From Entamoeba invadens IP1 (Eukaryota > Evosea > Mastigamoebida > Endamoebidae), in contig NW_004443770.1 of the NCBI RefSeq assembly GCF_000330505.1, forward strand, positions 385,099-449,098: a DNA stretch of 64,000 nt, in the 5' to 3' direction. Below, in pieces: positions 50,171 through 61,562 of the stretch; positions within the stretch are counted from its first letter, which is position 1; each line of letters begins with the position of its first letter. Both the position numbers and the translations under genes were made by a program. The notes under the pieces were generated by a model that saw nothing but the letters and a program-made list of their open reading frames with translations, ran no database searches and had not been told where the DNA came from.

Positions 50171-50544
50171 GAGACAATAAATTGTGAAATACTACAACTA
50201 CGAGATACTCCATTATAAATTAATCAAATAAACAATTAACTTTCGGTAATTGCAATTTTTTAAGTTTACTTTTGTTGTAAAATAGTGTTTTTAAAAAGAA
50301 TTGTTGCTTTCAAAGCCAAAATTTTTGAAAACTAGCATTATTGGGACGACAAAAATACTCTCAAATGTAACATTAAAACTATTTTGATGAACAACGACAC
50401 TTCCAACGGTCGACAATTCAAAAAAGCGTAATTATGAGACGCGAAACCGTAACTAATAATACATTTTTTTCCGAAGTGTGCCGTAAGAAGAAAATTGTTT
50501 TTTGATTTGGATAGTAACGGAGTGTCCAATACTTTTCAGTTAAG

Positions 50545-50559
50545 TCCCTAGTTAAGGGA
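50545..50559. repeat. Short inverted repeat TCCCT-AGTTA-AGGGA
   Basis: Five-base arms around a 5-nt loop, isolated; significance is low. Confidence 0.3.
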
Positions 50560-50708
50560 TTAGAATAATAAACATGTTTTTATAGAAATATTAATTGTGA
50601 TATAAAAAACATTATATTAATTGGTGATTTATCATTTCTTTGGGCACTCTAATTGTAACTCAATGAAAACATTGACTCGTCGAAAAGACGGTGTTATTTT
50701 CTTAACAT

Positions 50709-50728
50709 CTCGATTAGCGATAATCGAG
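50709..50728. repeat. Perfect 8-bp inverted repeat CTCGATTA-GCGA-TAATCGAG
   Basis: CTCGATTA at 50709-50716 pairs with TAATCGAG at 50721-50728 with a GCGA tetraloop-sized spacer. It is GC-richer than its surroundings. No element could be built around it. Confidence 0.5.
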
Positions 50729-52333
50729 CGTAAAAGTAAAATAAGACACAATGAAATTAGGAATTTTTATTGTCCAATGATTAAGGTTTTGTGATGATGG
50801 AAATGCTTTTGCGAAAATGGTTTTCCTTAATTGAAAAATAATTACACAAATTTAGAAACTATATTTTTGTGTTACGGTTTCAAGATTTTTCGTGTCATCA
50901 TCGGGTTATTGGTTATTGAGAATTTGAAAATGTTTGTCAAGATATCGTGTCGAATAATTTGTGAAAAAACAAGCTTGTTGTCACTACTTAAGTGTTAAAA
51001 AACGATACATTTACTATTCTGGTGTTTTTTTAATAACTTTTTTATAATAAATTATGAAAATAACTTTGAAATGACTATTTATCAGTTCACAACACTTGGA
51101 GTAAAACTGAACAATGTTTATATAGTTTCCACCAAAATATACCATTTGCCTTTCAATCCAAAAAATATACATTGAAGTAAAAAAATAGAGGTGAAAATAT
51201 CTTTAATTTGTGATTAATAAAATATTAATAAAAATTTCATTGGAATAATTTAATTGATTAATTAACTTGTAAATAAAAAGAGATTTTTTCTTTAAAAAAT
51301 GATTTGTTCTAAAAACAAACCAAAGAGTTACTTTTATGTGATTTTTTTAATAGTTGTTGTCTTTTTTAATGTGTAAAAAATAGTTATAACTTGACTTAAA
51401 ATATAAAAAAATGTGTATAGAAAACTCGAAAACTGTGAATTAGCGCATTTTCTTTTGAACAAATTTTTGCTTTCGGCGAAATGCATTATTCGATACTTTA
51501 TTATCCAAAAAGTTGTAATAAAATTCCTAAAAATTCAACGAAAAATAAGCAAATTTTCCCTTTGGTTTTCGATTTTTTCGATTCTTTTTTTTGAGTGATT
51601 GTCTTTTGTATTTTATAAATTTTATAACTCTTTTTTGCTGTGTTATTTCTATAATTTATTTTGTTCAAAAAGTAGATTTTTGAAAATTGTTTTGAAAATA
51701 CTATAATTAGGTAACAAAAATATTATTGAAATATGGTATAATACCATCTTTAACATTTCTGGGTGACGGAACAACAACTGATTCAAACCACATAACACAT
51801 GTTAACTAAATCAAACTATAATATATCATAATTTGAATTAGAATTGAAGACCAACAATTCACGTAATGACAATATTGAGAAACTGCCGAAGATTCAAAAG
51901 AAAGCTAATTGAAAATGAGTGGTTGTTGCTATGGATTATTTCTGTACTTTTCTTTTCAAAGAACTATTGGTAAAAATAGGCCTGCGTTTTTTTTATAGAA
52001 ATCATTAGGCGTTTTTGGAATATCTGCCAAACTTTGTCTTTTGGTTGATATTCCCACTAAAATTGGTTGAAATGCAAGAACCAGAGGAAGAGATTATTGA
52101 AAGTGCCGAACGTTAAAAACAGAAAACCAATAATTTACCCCATCATCATTCCCAAAACAAAATGAGTCGTTTTCAAAGTAAATCATTAATATACATTTAG
52201 TATAATAAAAGTAACGAGGTGGAAATCCAATAATAAAAAACACCAATCGGCCGCCAAAAAAGCGTGTGAAAAATCTACCACTCCTATAAAAGGCGAACTG
52301 AACTCAATCACATTCCACACTCAAAATTTGGTG

Positions 52334-52951
52334 ATGTCCACACACTTTTTGTTCACTAATAACGCATCCCTGCCTTTCAAAACCCAGTGCAGTCGTGAGA
52401 AGCGGAACCAAGAAGCTATTCAACTAGCAGTTCTCATAGGTTTGGCTTCACAGATCTGTACTTTGACTGTCGAGAAGCCGCCCAAAAAGTCGAATGTGAC
52501 GCAACAAATACCACGAGTTGTGTCTCTTGACTTTGGCAATGAAGTTGTCGAGCTTGGCTCCTTTGTAAAGACTCGGTTCAAGAACTTGCTTGACAATTCG
52601 TATCGAACAGAGACGGAAAGAGTCAAAGCACTTCGTATTTATAACAGAAACGTCCACGTCTTTACAAACAATTACTTGATAGACATCCTCACTGAAAATG
52701 GATTCTTCTTTAATTCACACTTGTCAAAGGTCTCGAAGAACACTCAAAGAATCGAATACTTCGACCAAGTCTTCTTTAATGGGACATTTTTCATGTCACT
52801 TTCGCAAATGGCACAGAGAGGAAAGGCACTCTGCAACTTCTTTAATGAAACGGCGTGCAAACCTTCGAACTCAGTGTTGGTGTACCAAGACCAAAGGATC
52901 GCAGACATCCTTAAAGTGCCTAAGAGAAAGAGCATATCAAATTTCAATTAA
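52334..52951 (+). CDS. Hypothetical protein, 205 aa
   Basis: Start at the ATG at 52334, the first ATG in frame. Codon use is clearly coding. No signal peptide or membrane segment and no recognised domain. The chain contains five cysteines and a central VVSLDFGNEVVELGSFVKTRF segment. A TATAAAAG-like stretch (CTATAAAAGGCG) at about 52286-52296 lies 40 bp upstream and may be a core promoter element. Isolated between two gene-poor regions. Confidence 0.7.
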   Translation: MSTHFLFTNNASLPFKTQCSREKRNQEAIQLAVLIGLASQICTLTVEKPPKKSNVTQQIPRVVSLDFGNEVVELGSFVKTRFKNLLDNSYRTETERVKALRIYNRNVHVFTNNYLIDILTENGFFFNSHLSKVSKNTQRIEYFDQVFFNGTFFMSLSQMAQRGKALCNFFNETACKPSNSVLVYQDQRIADILKVPKRKSISNFN

Positions 52952-53854
52952 TTTTGTACTGTTTTTGTGGTTTTTATTGGTCGTTAAAGAGTCAATAAGA
53001 TTTTTCAAAAAGTAAATAATTTAAATGAAGTATTTTGTAAGAACTCAAAAATTTCTTTGGGCGACTAGGCAAATAATTATAAAGAAAAAGTGCTTAATAA
53101 TTCTTAATGGGCTTTTCGTTTAGTTTGTTATTATAATAATGTTTTATGAAAATCATCACGAACTATAACACAATTAAGGCTATTTTTGAACTTTTGAACT
53201 ATCGTGCTTGATTTTTGAAAACGAAGGTGAAATTAATGTGTCCAATTTATGAATAAAAATTAAATTATCTTCTTTTTCGATTATTTTATAATTTATTGTT
53301 TAATAAAAAACGGGATTATTATAATAAAATTTTAACTTTAAAGTTATTTGCAAAATATTGGTGTTTCAAATATAATTAATCGATGCAAATAATAAAGTTT
53401 GTTTTAATGTTAAAATTATATTTATATTGTTGATATTTTTTCTTTTCTATCAAAAATAGTATGATTATAGTTTTATTTAGTTGTTAATATATTTTGTGTG
53501 AAATATCATTATTTTTAATTAATTAATCTACAGTTTAAATGTTAATCTATTGATAAAATACTAAAACTTAATCAATCACCAAATTATTATGTTTTAATTA
53601 TATTGAAATGACTAAAAACATAATTATTGTTGATAAAAACTTAATAGATTATAGAATATTTTTAAAGTATTTTTGTTGAATATTTTAAACACAAAGATTG
53701 TTGAAATTTTGTTATCAACTTTTTTGTTTTTAAAATTGTTATCGTTTACATTTCATTCCCTTCAAAAGAAATTTGTAGGAACTCACACAAAACAGAAAAA
53801 TAGAAAGCTAAAAAAATCAAAGAAAATTACCCATACATCTCTTACATAAATCTT
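52952..53854. other. AT-rich intergenic region
   Basis: No gene seen until the small frame at 53855. Confidence 0.4.
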
Positions 53855-53980
53855 ATGACATTACACAAGAAGTCTTCTTCACAAAGTGAACGATTGAAAA
53901 AGTTTTTACTTCAAACAGTTCATTGGTTAGAAAAAGTGACTCAAACGCATCACCCCGTTCCATACAAGAACAGAATATGA
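53855..53980 (+). CDS. Candidate 41-aa small protein
   Basis: An ATG-to-TGA frame whose codons (AAG, CAC, CAA, ACT, TCT) and GC content stand out sharply from the flanking AT-rich DNA. The peptide is basic and Ser/His-rich with a helical centre (SERLKKFLLQTVHWLEKVTQ). It is not part of a longer spliced frame that I could find. Could also be one exon of an unrecognised gene. Confidence 0.45.
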   Translation: MTLHKKSSSQSERLKKFLLQTVHWLEKVTQTHHPVPYKNRI

Positions 53981-54064
53981 AGTCGCGAACAAAGTACTAC
54001 AACGCTATGAAGTCTTGATTGAATTAATTATAAATTATAAATGATAAATTAGTGAATATACACC

Positions 54065-56051
54065 TTAGTACTGCGAAAGAGGAGAACCCCATTTGACATA
54101 CACTTTAGTCCCCAACAATGTGAGTATCCCTAATATCACGACGATGTAGTGTTCGAATACAAAGTCCATCAACGTGTCGAGTGTGAATGAAATGTGTAAT
54201 AGCACACCAGCAAGCCCCGTCGAGTTTTTAGAAATGTCGTCTAAGTAGTTGAGTGCACGAGTCTTATTTGTCTCGACATAACACCCATATTGGTACATCA
54301 CTGCAAGTGTGATGAGAGAACTTAAATCTCCTTTCTGAGCAGCATTCTTGATATAAGAAACGGCTTGTTCTGTTTTATTAATAAAGAAATAGAGCTTCGA
54401 GATTTCAGCATCACCCCACCCATCCAATTGATTAAGATCTCGTAACGCAAGACTCTCTTTGTTCTTGTTTGCTGTGGATATCAGGCGGAGAACTATATCT
54501 TCATACTTCGATATATGAAGAATCCAGTCGTATTTGCGAGATGACAACATTGAAACGGCACTCATGGTACATTGAGAATAGCCAACTTCGCCCAAATAAA
54601 GCCAAATGACTTCAGCGGATTTGTAGTCGCCATTACTGTATAATTCCTGAGCAAAATCACTTAAAAGGAAGAAGGGAAGATAACTCTCCACCATCACTTG
54701 TTCAACAATCTGCAATTGTTCGTCTATTGGGATGTTCATTTGTTTGGCACATTGAATGTAAATTGGAAGTGCTTCAATGCTCTTTGTGTACGACACAAAG
54801 TTACGTATTAACTTGTAGGTGTGGGTATTAACAGGCCCTACTCTGTAAGTACTCCATCTGAATAATAAAAGTATTATAATTAATTACTATTCATGAACTA
54901 GTTATAATATCAGAAAAAACTATTACATATCTATATCTCTATATACTAGATATATACTAGATAAAACTATTAAATGGTATTTGAAGAGATAGTTCCTATT
55001 TACGTGGTTGTATCATTACAATAAGTCCTAAACACAACATAGAAACAAACGTTTGAGGGTTGCATAAAAGAACCAGGCTGCATCGCTATAGTCCATGTCT
55101 TTGTGCAAAATTTCTAGAGCATCTTCCACTCCATTCTTCACTTCCCACGCCTCTAAAAACGATTTTGCTAGCGTGGTATTTCCATAGACATATGAGGTGT
55201 TATAGAGAACACCAGCAAACTCATTGTTGTCGTGACTGTGCTCCGAGATATAACTCCGTGTTCGATCACTCACTTTGTCTTCCTCCGACATCGCTCCTAA
55301 TATCAACAACAAATTGTAATCTTCGTAATTGAAAGCATCTTCAAAAACAACTTGAAAGAAGCTGTCGTTTTCGACCCCCATCAGATAAAGCAGTAGATAA
55401 CTGTTATACTGTTCATCAATAAGCATTTGAGTATGGTTTATATTATGGTTTATTATAGTTTAAGTATAGTTATAACAAACTCGATCAACTGAGAGAAGAA
55501 CGTCCGAGTATGTGTCTGCAGCGTCTTTAAAAGTCTCTTTAAACTCGTTGGACTTTTTGGAGTTAATCAATGCATGTGGGTGTGGTTGGACTTTGTCCTT
55601 TCCCAAGAAAGTTGGGTGAAACGGGAACTTTGGGATGAAGGACTTTGATAGAAGTGTTTCGAAGTATTGAAGTCTTTCGCTGGGGGTTTGAGGGATTTTC
55701 TCATCGAAGGAAAGTGTTGGTTTTGTGTGGAAATATTCGGGGTGGAGAGGGATCGTCGGAACGCCAATCTTTTTTGTTATTAAAAATGTTATTAAAAATG
55801 TTATTAAAATGTTATTAAAATGTTATTAAAATGTTATTAAAATGTTATTAAAATGTTATTAAAATGTTATTAAAATGTTATTAAGTAATTAAGAAATGAA
55901 TGGAGGAACAAACGGCGTCTTTGATTACAGACTGGAGGGGAAGTAGTGCTTTGTTAATATATTTGTTTAATGTGTAATACTTTGGGACATCGTTCCCTAC
56001 ACTTGAAACAGATGGTATAAGCGCGATAATAAAAAGAAGAGTTAACAACAT
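54065..56051 (-). CDS. Secretory-pathway Sel1-repeat protein with C-terminal membrane anchor, SEL1L/Hrd3-like; four exons
   Basis: Exons 56051-55914, 55768-55481, 55408-55051 and 54837-54065, 518 aa in one frame. Introns are 145, 72 and 213 nt, all starting GTTTGT; acceptors AAG, CAG, TAG. Residues 1-16 form a signal peptide (MLLTLLFIIALIPSVS). The body is made of short helix pairs with Sel1-like spacing (SDAAWFFYATLK, YKSAEVIWLYLGEVGYSQ, AVSYIKNAAQKGDLSSLITLAVMYQYGCYVE). A single hydrophobic segment (VVILGILTLLG) lies just before the C-terminus. This plan matches SEL1L/Hrd3, the ER-lumenal partner of the Hrd1 ubiquitin ligase in ERAD. Identity with Hrd3 is inferred from layout. Intron 1 contains a minisatellite. 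Confidence 0.8.
55776..55884. repeat. AT-rich minisatellite, ten units of GTTATTAAAAT, inside an intron
   Basis: Two 12-bp units (GTTATTAAAAAT at 55776 and 55788) are followed by eight 11-bp units (starting at 55800, 55811, 55822, and so on to 55877). The array lies wholly within intron 1 of the Sel1-repeat gene. Confidence 0.9.
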
Positions 56052-56810
56052 AATTATCTCATTTTTTCTAGTTCTGACAATTTTTATTAGTGTATTGGTA
56101 ATTTTAGTATTTATTTATTATATGTCTAATATCTCAATTTTTATAGATTTGAATTGTCATGTGTAAGTAAATATTACTAAAATGTTTTTTTTTCATGCTC
56201 TTTTTATTTTTAATTAAATAAAATATTGAATTATAGTTAATTTATTAATTTTAATACTAAGTAAATATTTTTAAATTTTATTTTAATAAATTCTTATTTT
56301 ATAATTTATAAAAATTTTAAATAAAAAAAAAGTGAGTAATGGATCACTATAAATTATTTTATTATTGTTTTTATTTATATTTAAAAAATAAATAATTTAA
56401 TCATTTTATCATTATTTTGTGTTATAAAAAACATAATTAAAATGTTGTTTGTGCATCAAGTAAACGATTTAATTTCATCTTAAATTGTTTATTAAACAAC
56501 ATTTTATTTATTTTTTCATTTTGAAATCCAATTTCATAGTTTGTTTTGATTTTTATTCTTTTTACCTCAAATACCATTTTTTCGTTTTGTTCTCAAAAAT
56601 GAACTCAATAACTTACAAACTATATAACATTAGTTAAAAATGCTATAAAATGATTTTGATGATTCTCTTTTTGTGGAAAGAGGTGAACTATAGCAAAAGA
56701 AATGGATTTACAACTGAGAATTCCAACCCCTTTATTCATCAACATAAATAAAAAATAAATACAAAATAATAAAAACAAATTCCAAGTGAATAATTAGATC
56801 TATATTCAAA
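56052..56810. other. AT-rich divergent intergenic region
   Basis: Strongly AT-rich; no frame or repeat recognised. Confidence 0.4.
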
Positions 56811-57122
56811 ATGACAATTCGCCGCAGTGCAATGAGTGCTGTACCTGTAGTCACACACTCAAGCCCTATTGTCCACAGTAGTAAATTGTTTATGAAGGAA
56901 GACGAAACTAAGATGCTCATTTTCAAAAACAGGCCGAGTCGGAAAATTATCGAAAGCGATGACTGCCTCCCGCGGAAACCTTGCTCAACGGTCCGGCGGA
57001 TTTTACTCAAGGACCCTGGCGAGGGATGTCCTCTACACACAAATCAACTCAGTCAGCATGACAAACCCCAGCATCAACAGATCGCTCAAATCCAACTCCC
57101 TATACCAAAATGTGAAAATTGA
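56811..57122 (+). CDS. Possible small hypothetical protein, 103 aa, with a second overlapping frame
   Basis: A frame with coding-like composition compared with its flanks. The peptide is basic, Ser/Thr/Pro-rich (RRSAMSAVPVVTHSSP, FMKEDETKMLIFKNRP) and without domains. A second frame opening at 56959 (SRGNLAQRSGGFYSRT...INSVSMTNPSINRSL) overlaps it and uses more C-ending codons typical of genes here. The true gene may therefore switch frame at an unseen intron or indel around 56960-57000. Confidence 0.45.
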   Translation: MTIRRSAMSAVPVVTHSSPIVHSSKLFMKEDETKMLIFKNRPSRKIIESDDCLPRKPCSTVRRILLKDPGEGCPLHTNQLSQHDKPQHQQIAQIQLPIPKCEN

Positions 57123-57874
57123 ATGTTTTTGTTTTCAATTTTTACCGTTTTTCTGTCTTCTCTTTCCACCAATTCTAATCTTTATGTTTTTTTGTATTCA
57201 AAACATCATTTTGTGTGACTTTTTTATTGGTTTGTGTTCTTTGTTTTTCATTTTGACTTAAAACTGGAGTGTTTATTATTTATTCTCACAATTATTTTTT
57301 TATTTTAATTATTTTTTTATTTAGTGTAATTTTTATATTATATTTATATTTATATTATAAATATTTTTTATTACAGTAGCTTATTTGTCATTGATTGAAA
57401 AATTCTAAGTTTTTAATTTGACTTATTATCCTGAGAATTATATCGACTTTTTATTGTTTTTCCTTTTTTCAGTTGTTATTTTGTGTGTTATGATATTCAA
57501 AATAAACAATCGAAAAACAGGAAAAGTAGTTATAATACTCAAAATTTCTTATCTTTTTTATAAACTTTAATTTTGTATAACATTATAAATATTAATAACA
57601 ATTAATATTATTATAATTTAAGTTATAATTATATGTCTACCCAAAAAATTATAATTAAAAGTAAAACTAAAAAAAAAATATTTCGCCTAAAAACTCCAAT
57701 TATTCTGTACTAATATTATAATATTAATATATTACTAATTAATCTATTTCATCATTCTTATATCTTATAGTTAAAACTAGTAATATCGATAGTAAAATGC
57801 AGATATACCCAAAAGTAATAAAGAAACTATACAATATTAAATAAAGAGTTTCACAGATCTTTTGATTCCCACAT
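57123..57874. other. AT-rich intergenic region
   Basis: No gene seen; right end is the promoter of the VPS9-domain gene. Confidence 0.4.
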
Positions 57875-59644
57875 ATGTCGACGACGCCACAGACGTGGAA
57901 AAAGACCGAAACTCCGGTCTCTGGTTCTCTTTCTCCTCCCGTTGAAATAGACTTTCGTAGTAAAATACCGTTTGAGCAAGTGTTTGAAGAGTTGATGGTG
58001 TCTTTTGCGAAGCAATTTTATATGCCATATATTCCGGTCTCGAAGATCAGTAATACAAAAGAGATCAATTCGTCTCCCGAAATTCATCATCTTCTTAGCG
58101 ACAAAATAGGTCTTCAAGCCGTTGTGACATGTTTAGAGCACGGCTTTACATTAACCCTTCCTTTAATGCCTTTGACCATCACACCGGAGTTTCTCTTAAC
58201 TCATATGATCAAGAAACATCCGAGTGAACAACACTTTGTGACATTCAACGGTCTCTACGGGAAGATCACCGACACGGCTATCGCACTCTTTGCCGATCAA
58301 ACGCCAAAGAACCCTTGGAAGACTATGCCCGATCTCTTTCACTCCTTTCCAGACCACTTCTACGCCAATTTGAAAGATCCAAATGTGTTAATGAGACGAG
58401 AACGCGAGATCCAAATTCTCGGGGAAAGTCCTTTACAGACTCCTTTTGGAGAGATGAGTGTCATCTTTATTGACTCTCCGTTGATATATAATGGCTGTTC
58501 TTGGGGGTGGGTAAATGACAAATTGTTGCCTGGTTTTCTATGGATCGAGAAGCCAACAGTGACTCCCCGTCTTGATCCTCCTTCACCACACAATGACAAG
58601 ACTCTTCCCGAGAAAGTGACTCCAAAGTGGTACCTCTACCCTACAGAACCCATCGAACACTCCGGAAATCTCTTTTTGCAGCGGTTTAATGATAAACGAA
58701 TGAGTGGGATATGTAAACACTTTGAGACGTTACTCTCGCAGTACTCCAATGTCTCGGCGACTCTTGAAATTAAAGAGAAGGGGATCTTCATGCGCAACGT
58801 CATCGACAAAACACTCAGTAAAATCCAACAACACGAGCTGTGGAAAGACTTCCCCGAACACGCCGAGACCGTCACCAATTGCCTCGAAACAATATTCACC
58901 TCGTCGCTCTATGAAAAGTTGTGGCCGCCAAGTTATGAGAATAACCCAAAAGAGAAATTGCCTGTCGAGTGTCGCGACAAAGATAAGCGCCTGGAAGAGA
59001 TGATTTTGTCCCGACAATTCATTAAGCCTCAAAACATAGGATTAGAATTCATCGAACACGACGAAGACAGTGTAGTTGAAGAAGTGGGGTCCATCGTGAG
59101 GGAAGTGAATATGAAGAGATCTCCTGGAGAGAAATTGAAGATTTTTCAGTGCGTGAAAGATATTATAGAAACTATAGTATTCCATTTCATTCATAAAAAT
59201 GACAAGGAGATTGCCGTCAAGCTGTTGAGTTTTGTTCTCCTCAAATCAAATGTACCTTTCTTACACTCAAACCTCCAATACATCAAAGAATTCCACGTCA
59301 TCAAAAACGAACCCGTGACACTCACTTTGGAGTTCTTTGACGCAGCGTTGAGGTATTTGGCCACGTTGGGATTCGATAAGTTAAACATCCCAAAACAAGA
59401 CTATGACGTTTTGTTCTCTCGAGCAAAAAAGAAAACACTCAATCCCATCGCGTTTTCAGATTATTATGCCGAAACGCCACTCCACTATAATAGAAAAGAA
59501 ATCATCCCAAAACTCCTTGAAATGAAACCCGAAGATTTGTCAAAGGACGACTTGGACGTTTTGCTCAAAGAATTCAAAACGGCGATGAGAGAAAACAGAG
59601 AATTAAAAAAGAGGATCGACGCCAAAAAAAACTCTGAAATTTAA
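57875..59644 (+). CDS. VPS9-domain protein, probable Rab5-type guanine nucleotide exchange factor (589 aa)
   Basis: Residues about 345-500 follow the VPS9 pattern. There is SSLYEKLWPPSY at the start, then ILSRQFIKPQNIGLEF, then KRSPGEKLKIFQCVKDIIETIVF (compare the family's kaP.eKL.ci..c...I), then VKLLSFVLLKSNVPFLHSNLQYIKEF and GEP-like NEPVTLTLEFFDAALRYL. The usual GADD motif is replaced by HKNDKEIAV. The first 340 residues have no recognised domain; the last 25 are a short coiled coil. Single exon. Expected to act at endosomes on Rab5-class GTPases. Confidence 0.85.
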   Translation: MSTTPQTWKKTETPVSGSLSPPVEIDFRSKIPFEQVFEELMVSFAKQFYMPYIPVSKISNTKEINSSPEIHHLLSDKIGLQAVVTCLEHGFTLTLPLMPLTITPEFLLTHMIKKHPSEQHFVTFNGLYGKITDTAIALFADQTPKNPWKTMPDLFHSFPDHFYANLKDPNVLMRREREIQILGESPLQTPFGEMSVIFIDSPLIYNGCSWGWVNDKLLPGFLWIEKPTVTPRLDPPSPHNDKTLPEKVTPKWYLYPTEPIEHSGNLFLQRFNDKRMSGICKHFETLLSQYSNVSATLEIKEKGIFMRNVIDKTLSKIQQHELWKDFPEHAETVTNCLETIFTSSLYEKLWPPSYENNPKEKLPVECRDKDKRLEEMILSRQFIKPQNIGLEFIEHDEDSVVEEVGSIVREVNMKRSPGEKLKIFQCVKDIIETIVFHFIHKNDKEIAVKLLSFVLLKSNVPFLHSNLQYIKEFHVIKNEPVTLTLEFFDAALRYLATLGFDKLNIPKQDYDVLFSRAKKKTLNPIAFSDYYAETPLHYNRKEIIPKLLEMKPEDLSKDDLDVLLKEFKTAMRENRELKKRIDAKKNSEI

Positions 59645-59706
59645 AGGTCATCAAAATCTTTCATTTTTTATTTAGTAATTTTTATGGTTCTTTTTACTAG
59701 TAACTC

Positions 59707-60279
59707 TTAGTTTGAGGTACTGCCCTGATTTGAACTGAAAAATCGTTGCATATAGAGATCAACTGCTTTTCTGATGCTCTGCAAGCCAAAGAGGTTGGGC
59801 TGAAGGTCATTTATCTTTATCCACTGTAACTTAGAGACGTCGTCCTCAGCTTTGAATGTGATATCAGACCTAACGAAGTATTCAAAGAATGCGTCACATG
59901 TCGACACAAGAAACTCCGAGAAGATGTAATTGTTTGGAAGAGAATAAAGATAGACTAGTTTGTCTTGTTGAATTGTAATCCCCGTCTCCTCTAAAGTCTC
60001 TCGAACTGCGGTGGTGTCAAAAGACTCACCAAAATCAACAAACCCTCCAACGATATCTAACGTGCCTTTTGAAGGTTCCGTTGCTCGTGTGGCGACCAGC
60101 ACCTCATCTTTTTCATTGCGAATAAAAACAGTCGACGCAGCGGCGGCGTTATAGAAATAGTGAAACCCACAGGAATTACACTTCTTCGACTTAAATGTTG
60201 AAACTACAAATTCTGGGCTGCCACATTTCGGACAATATTTGAAAGATGAGAGGGGATGTTCTAATGGAGTTATCGACAT
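59707..60279 (-). CDS. NUDIX hydrolase with N-terminal zinc ribbon (NudC-like layout), 190 aa
   Basis: A zinc ribbon (YCPKCGSPEF...KKCNSCGFHYF) precedes a NUDIX domain containing the complete box GGFVDFGESFDTTAVRETLE then ETGI, i.e. GX5EX7REUXEEXGU. The ribbon plus NUDIX order is that of NADH pyrophosphatases (NudC/NUDT12) and of bacterial ADP-ribose-type enzymes. The NudC SQPWPFPxS signature is not visible, so the substrate (NADH, ADP-ribose or a nucleoside diphosphate) is open. Convergent with the VPS9 gene, about 60 bp apart. Confidence 0.92.
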   Translation of the reverse strand: MSITPLEHPLSSFKYCPKCGSPEFVVSTFKSKKCNSCGFHYFYNAAAASTVFIRNEKDEVLVATRATEPSKGTLDIVGGFVDFGESFDTTAVRETLEETGITIQQDKLVYLYSLPNNYIFSEFLVSTCDAFFEYFVRSDITFKAEDDVSKLQWIKINDLQPNLFGLQSIRKAVDLYMQRFFSSNQGSTSN

Positions 60280-60646
60280 ATCTTTTGAGTTGTACTGGTT
60301 TCAGATCTTTATTAGTTTAATATGATTGAAATAATTATATATTATTATTATAAATTTATAGTTTTATTACTATAATAATTTAAAGATAGTGAATGGATAT
60401 AATCTTGTATCATATTATATAGTAATTAAATTATAATATAAAATAAAAATTATAGATATAATATAATAAATTAGTATTGTTTAGTACTTTTTTAAATATA
60501 CAAAAATTAAAAAAGTTCTTTTTCAATAATCTGAATATTTTTTTTATTCTGATTAAAAAAATTGGTCTGAATGATTTTCGACTTTTAATATTTGATTTTA
60601 ATTAATTATAATAGAAATACTATACATAATAGTAGATTTAAAGCAT
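60280..60646. other. AT-rich intergenic region
   Basis: No gene or repeat recognised. Confidence 0.4.
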
Positions 60647-60898
60647 TCAAATTACAGAGGGATGTGGATATGTTGGTGATTCATTGTGAAGAGTTTCAAT
60701 CCATTCGTTAATTCTGAGTCTTTTTTGAAAACTTCCAAATTGCTCTAAAGCAAGAAGGTTATTTCCTGTAAGTTTCATATGTTTTCTTATTGGGTCTTGA
60801 CTCAGTTGTGTTGGTGGTATTATGTTTAATTGTTGAAGTGGTTTAGCTGGCTTAATAAAGTCAGAAGAAAGAAAAGAATACCTCGTAAACTGTTCCAT
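60647..60898 (-). CDS. Small hypothetical protein, 83 aa
   Basis: A complete ATG-to-TAA frame with more balanced base composition than its flanks. The sequence contains hydrophilic, Leu/Gln/Pro-rich stretches (KPLQQLNIIPPTQLSQD) and a helical C-terminal half (NNLLALEQFGSFQKRLRINEW). No signal peptide and no cysteines. No family recognised. Confidence 0.5.
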   Translation of the reverse strand: MEQFTRYSFLSSDFIKPAKPLQQLNIIPPTQLSQDPIRKHMKLTGNNLLALEQFGSFQKRLRINEWIETLHNESPTYPHPSVI

Positions 60899-61562
60899 TG
60901 ACTTTGATCAGAAGTTTGTAATCAAAGTTGATATACTTTCATTTTATAATGAAAAATCTACTCCTTCGAACATGAAGTTGATATGTAATTCACTTACATA
61001 AAAAAACATATCAAATATATATGGTTATTTATATTATTAAAATTAATTAACTTTCGGGTGAGTCTATTTTTGATATTGAACAAAGATGTCAATTGAAAAA
61101 AAATGTATTTAAGCAAAAATGTTCAACAAAATGTCAAATTTATGAAAGTATAAGAAACTATAATGAATTATTTATTTATTATATTAAAAATTATTATTTT
61201 GAGTTATTGTTTTTAAGATTGTTTGGCCAATCAAAATAAAATAATTATTTTGTTATTTTTGGAATTAATAATTCAACACATTTTCAAAGATTTTTTGAAC
61301 TTTGAAAAAAAAAGTTACTTAATAACAATTATTATTTGTATTATTATTTGTAACTATTTATTTTATAATTATAATAACCATTTTATAAACTATTTAAAAA
61401 TATATATTATGGTATTTTATTCATACAGTATTATTTTTTTATTAATTATTTATTAAAGACAATGAAACTATACTATCTAGCCAATGTAAAGAGAATAAAA
61501 ATTCAACAAATAATAATAACAAAACTATATAATATAATAACAAAAGATAAGCTCAATCTTCC
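60899..61562. other. AT-rich divergent intergenic region
   Basis: A 77-codon frame at 61223-61456 is Ile/Asn/Tyr-rich low complexity and not credible. Confidence 0.4.

Larger units (their letters stand above)
50171..52333. other. 2.2-kb gene-poor region
   Basis: No convincing gene. Contains the two small hairpins listed separately. A 35-codon frame at about 51867 (MTILRNCRRFKRKL...) is too short to call. Confidence 0.4.
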
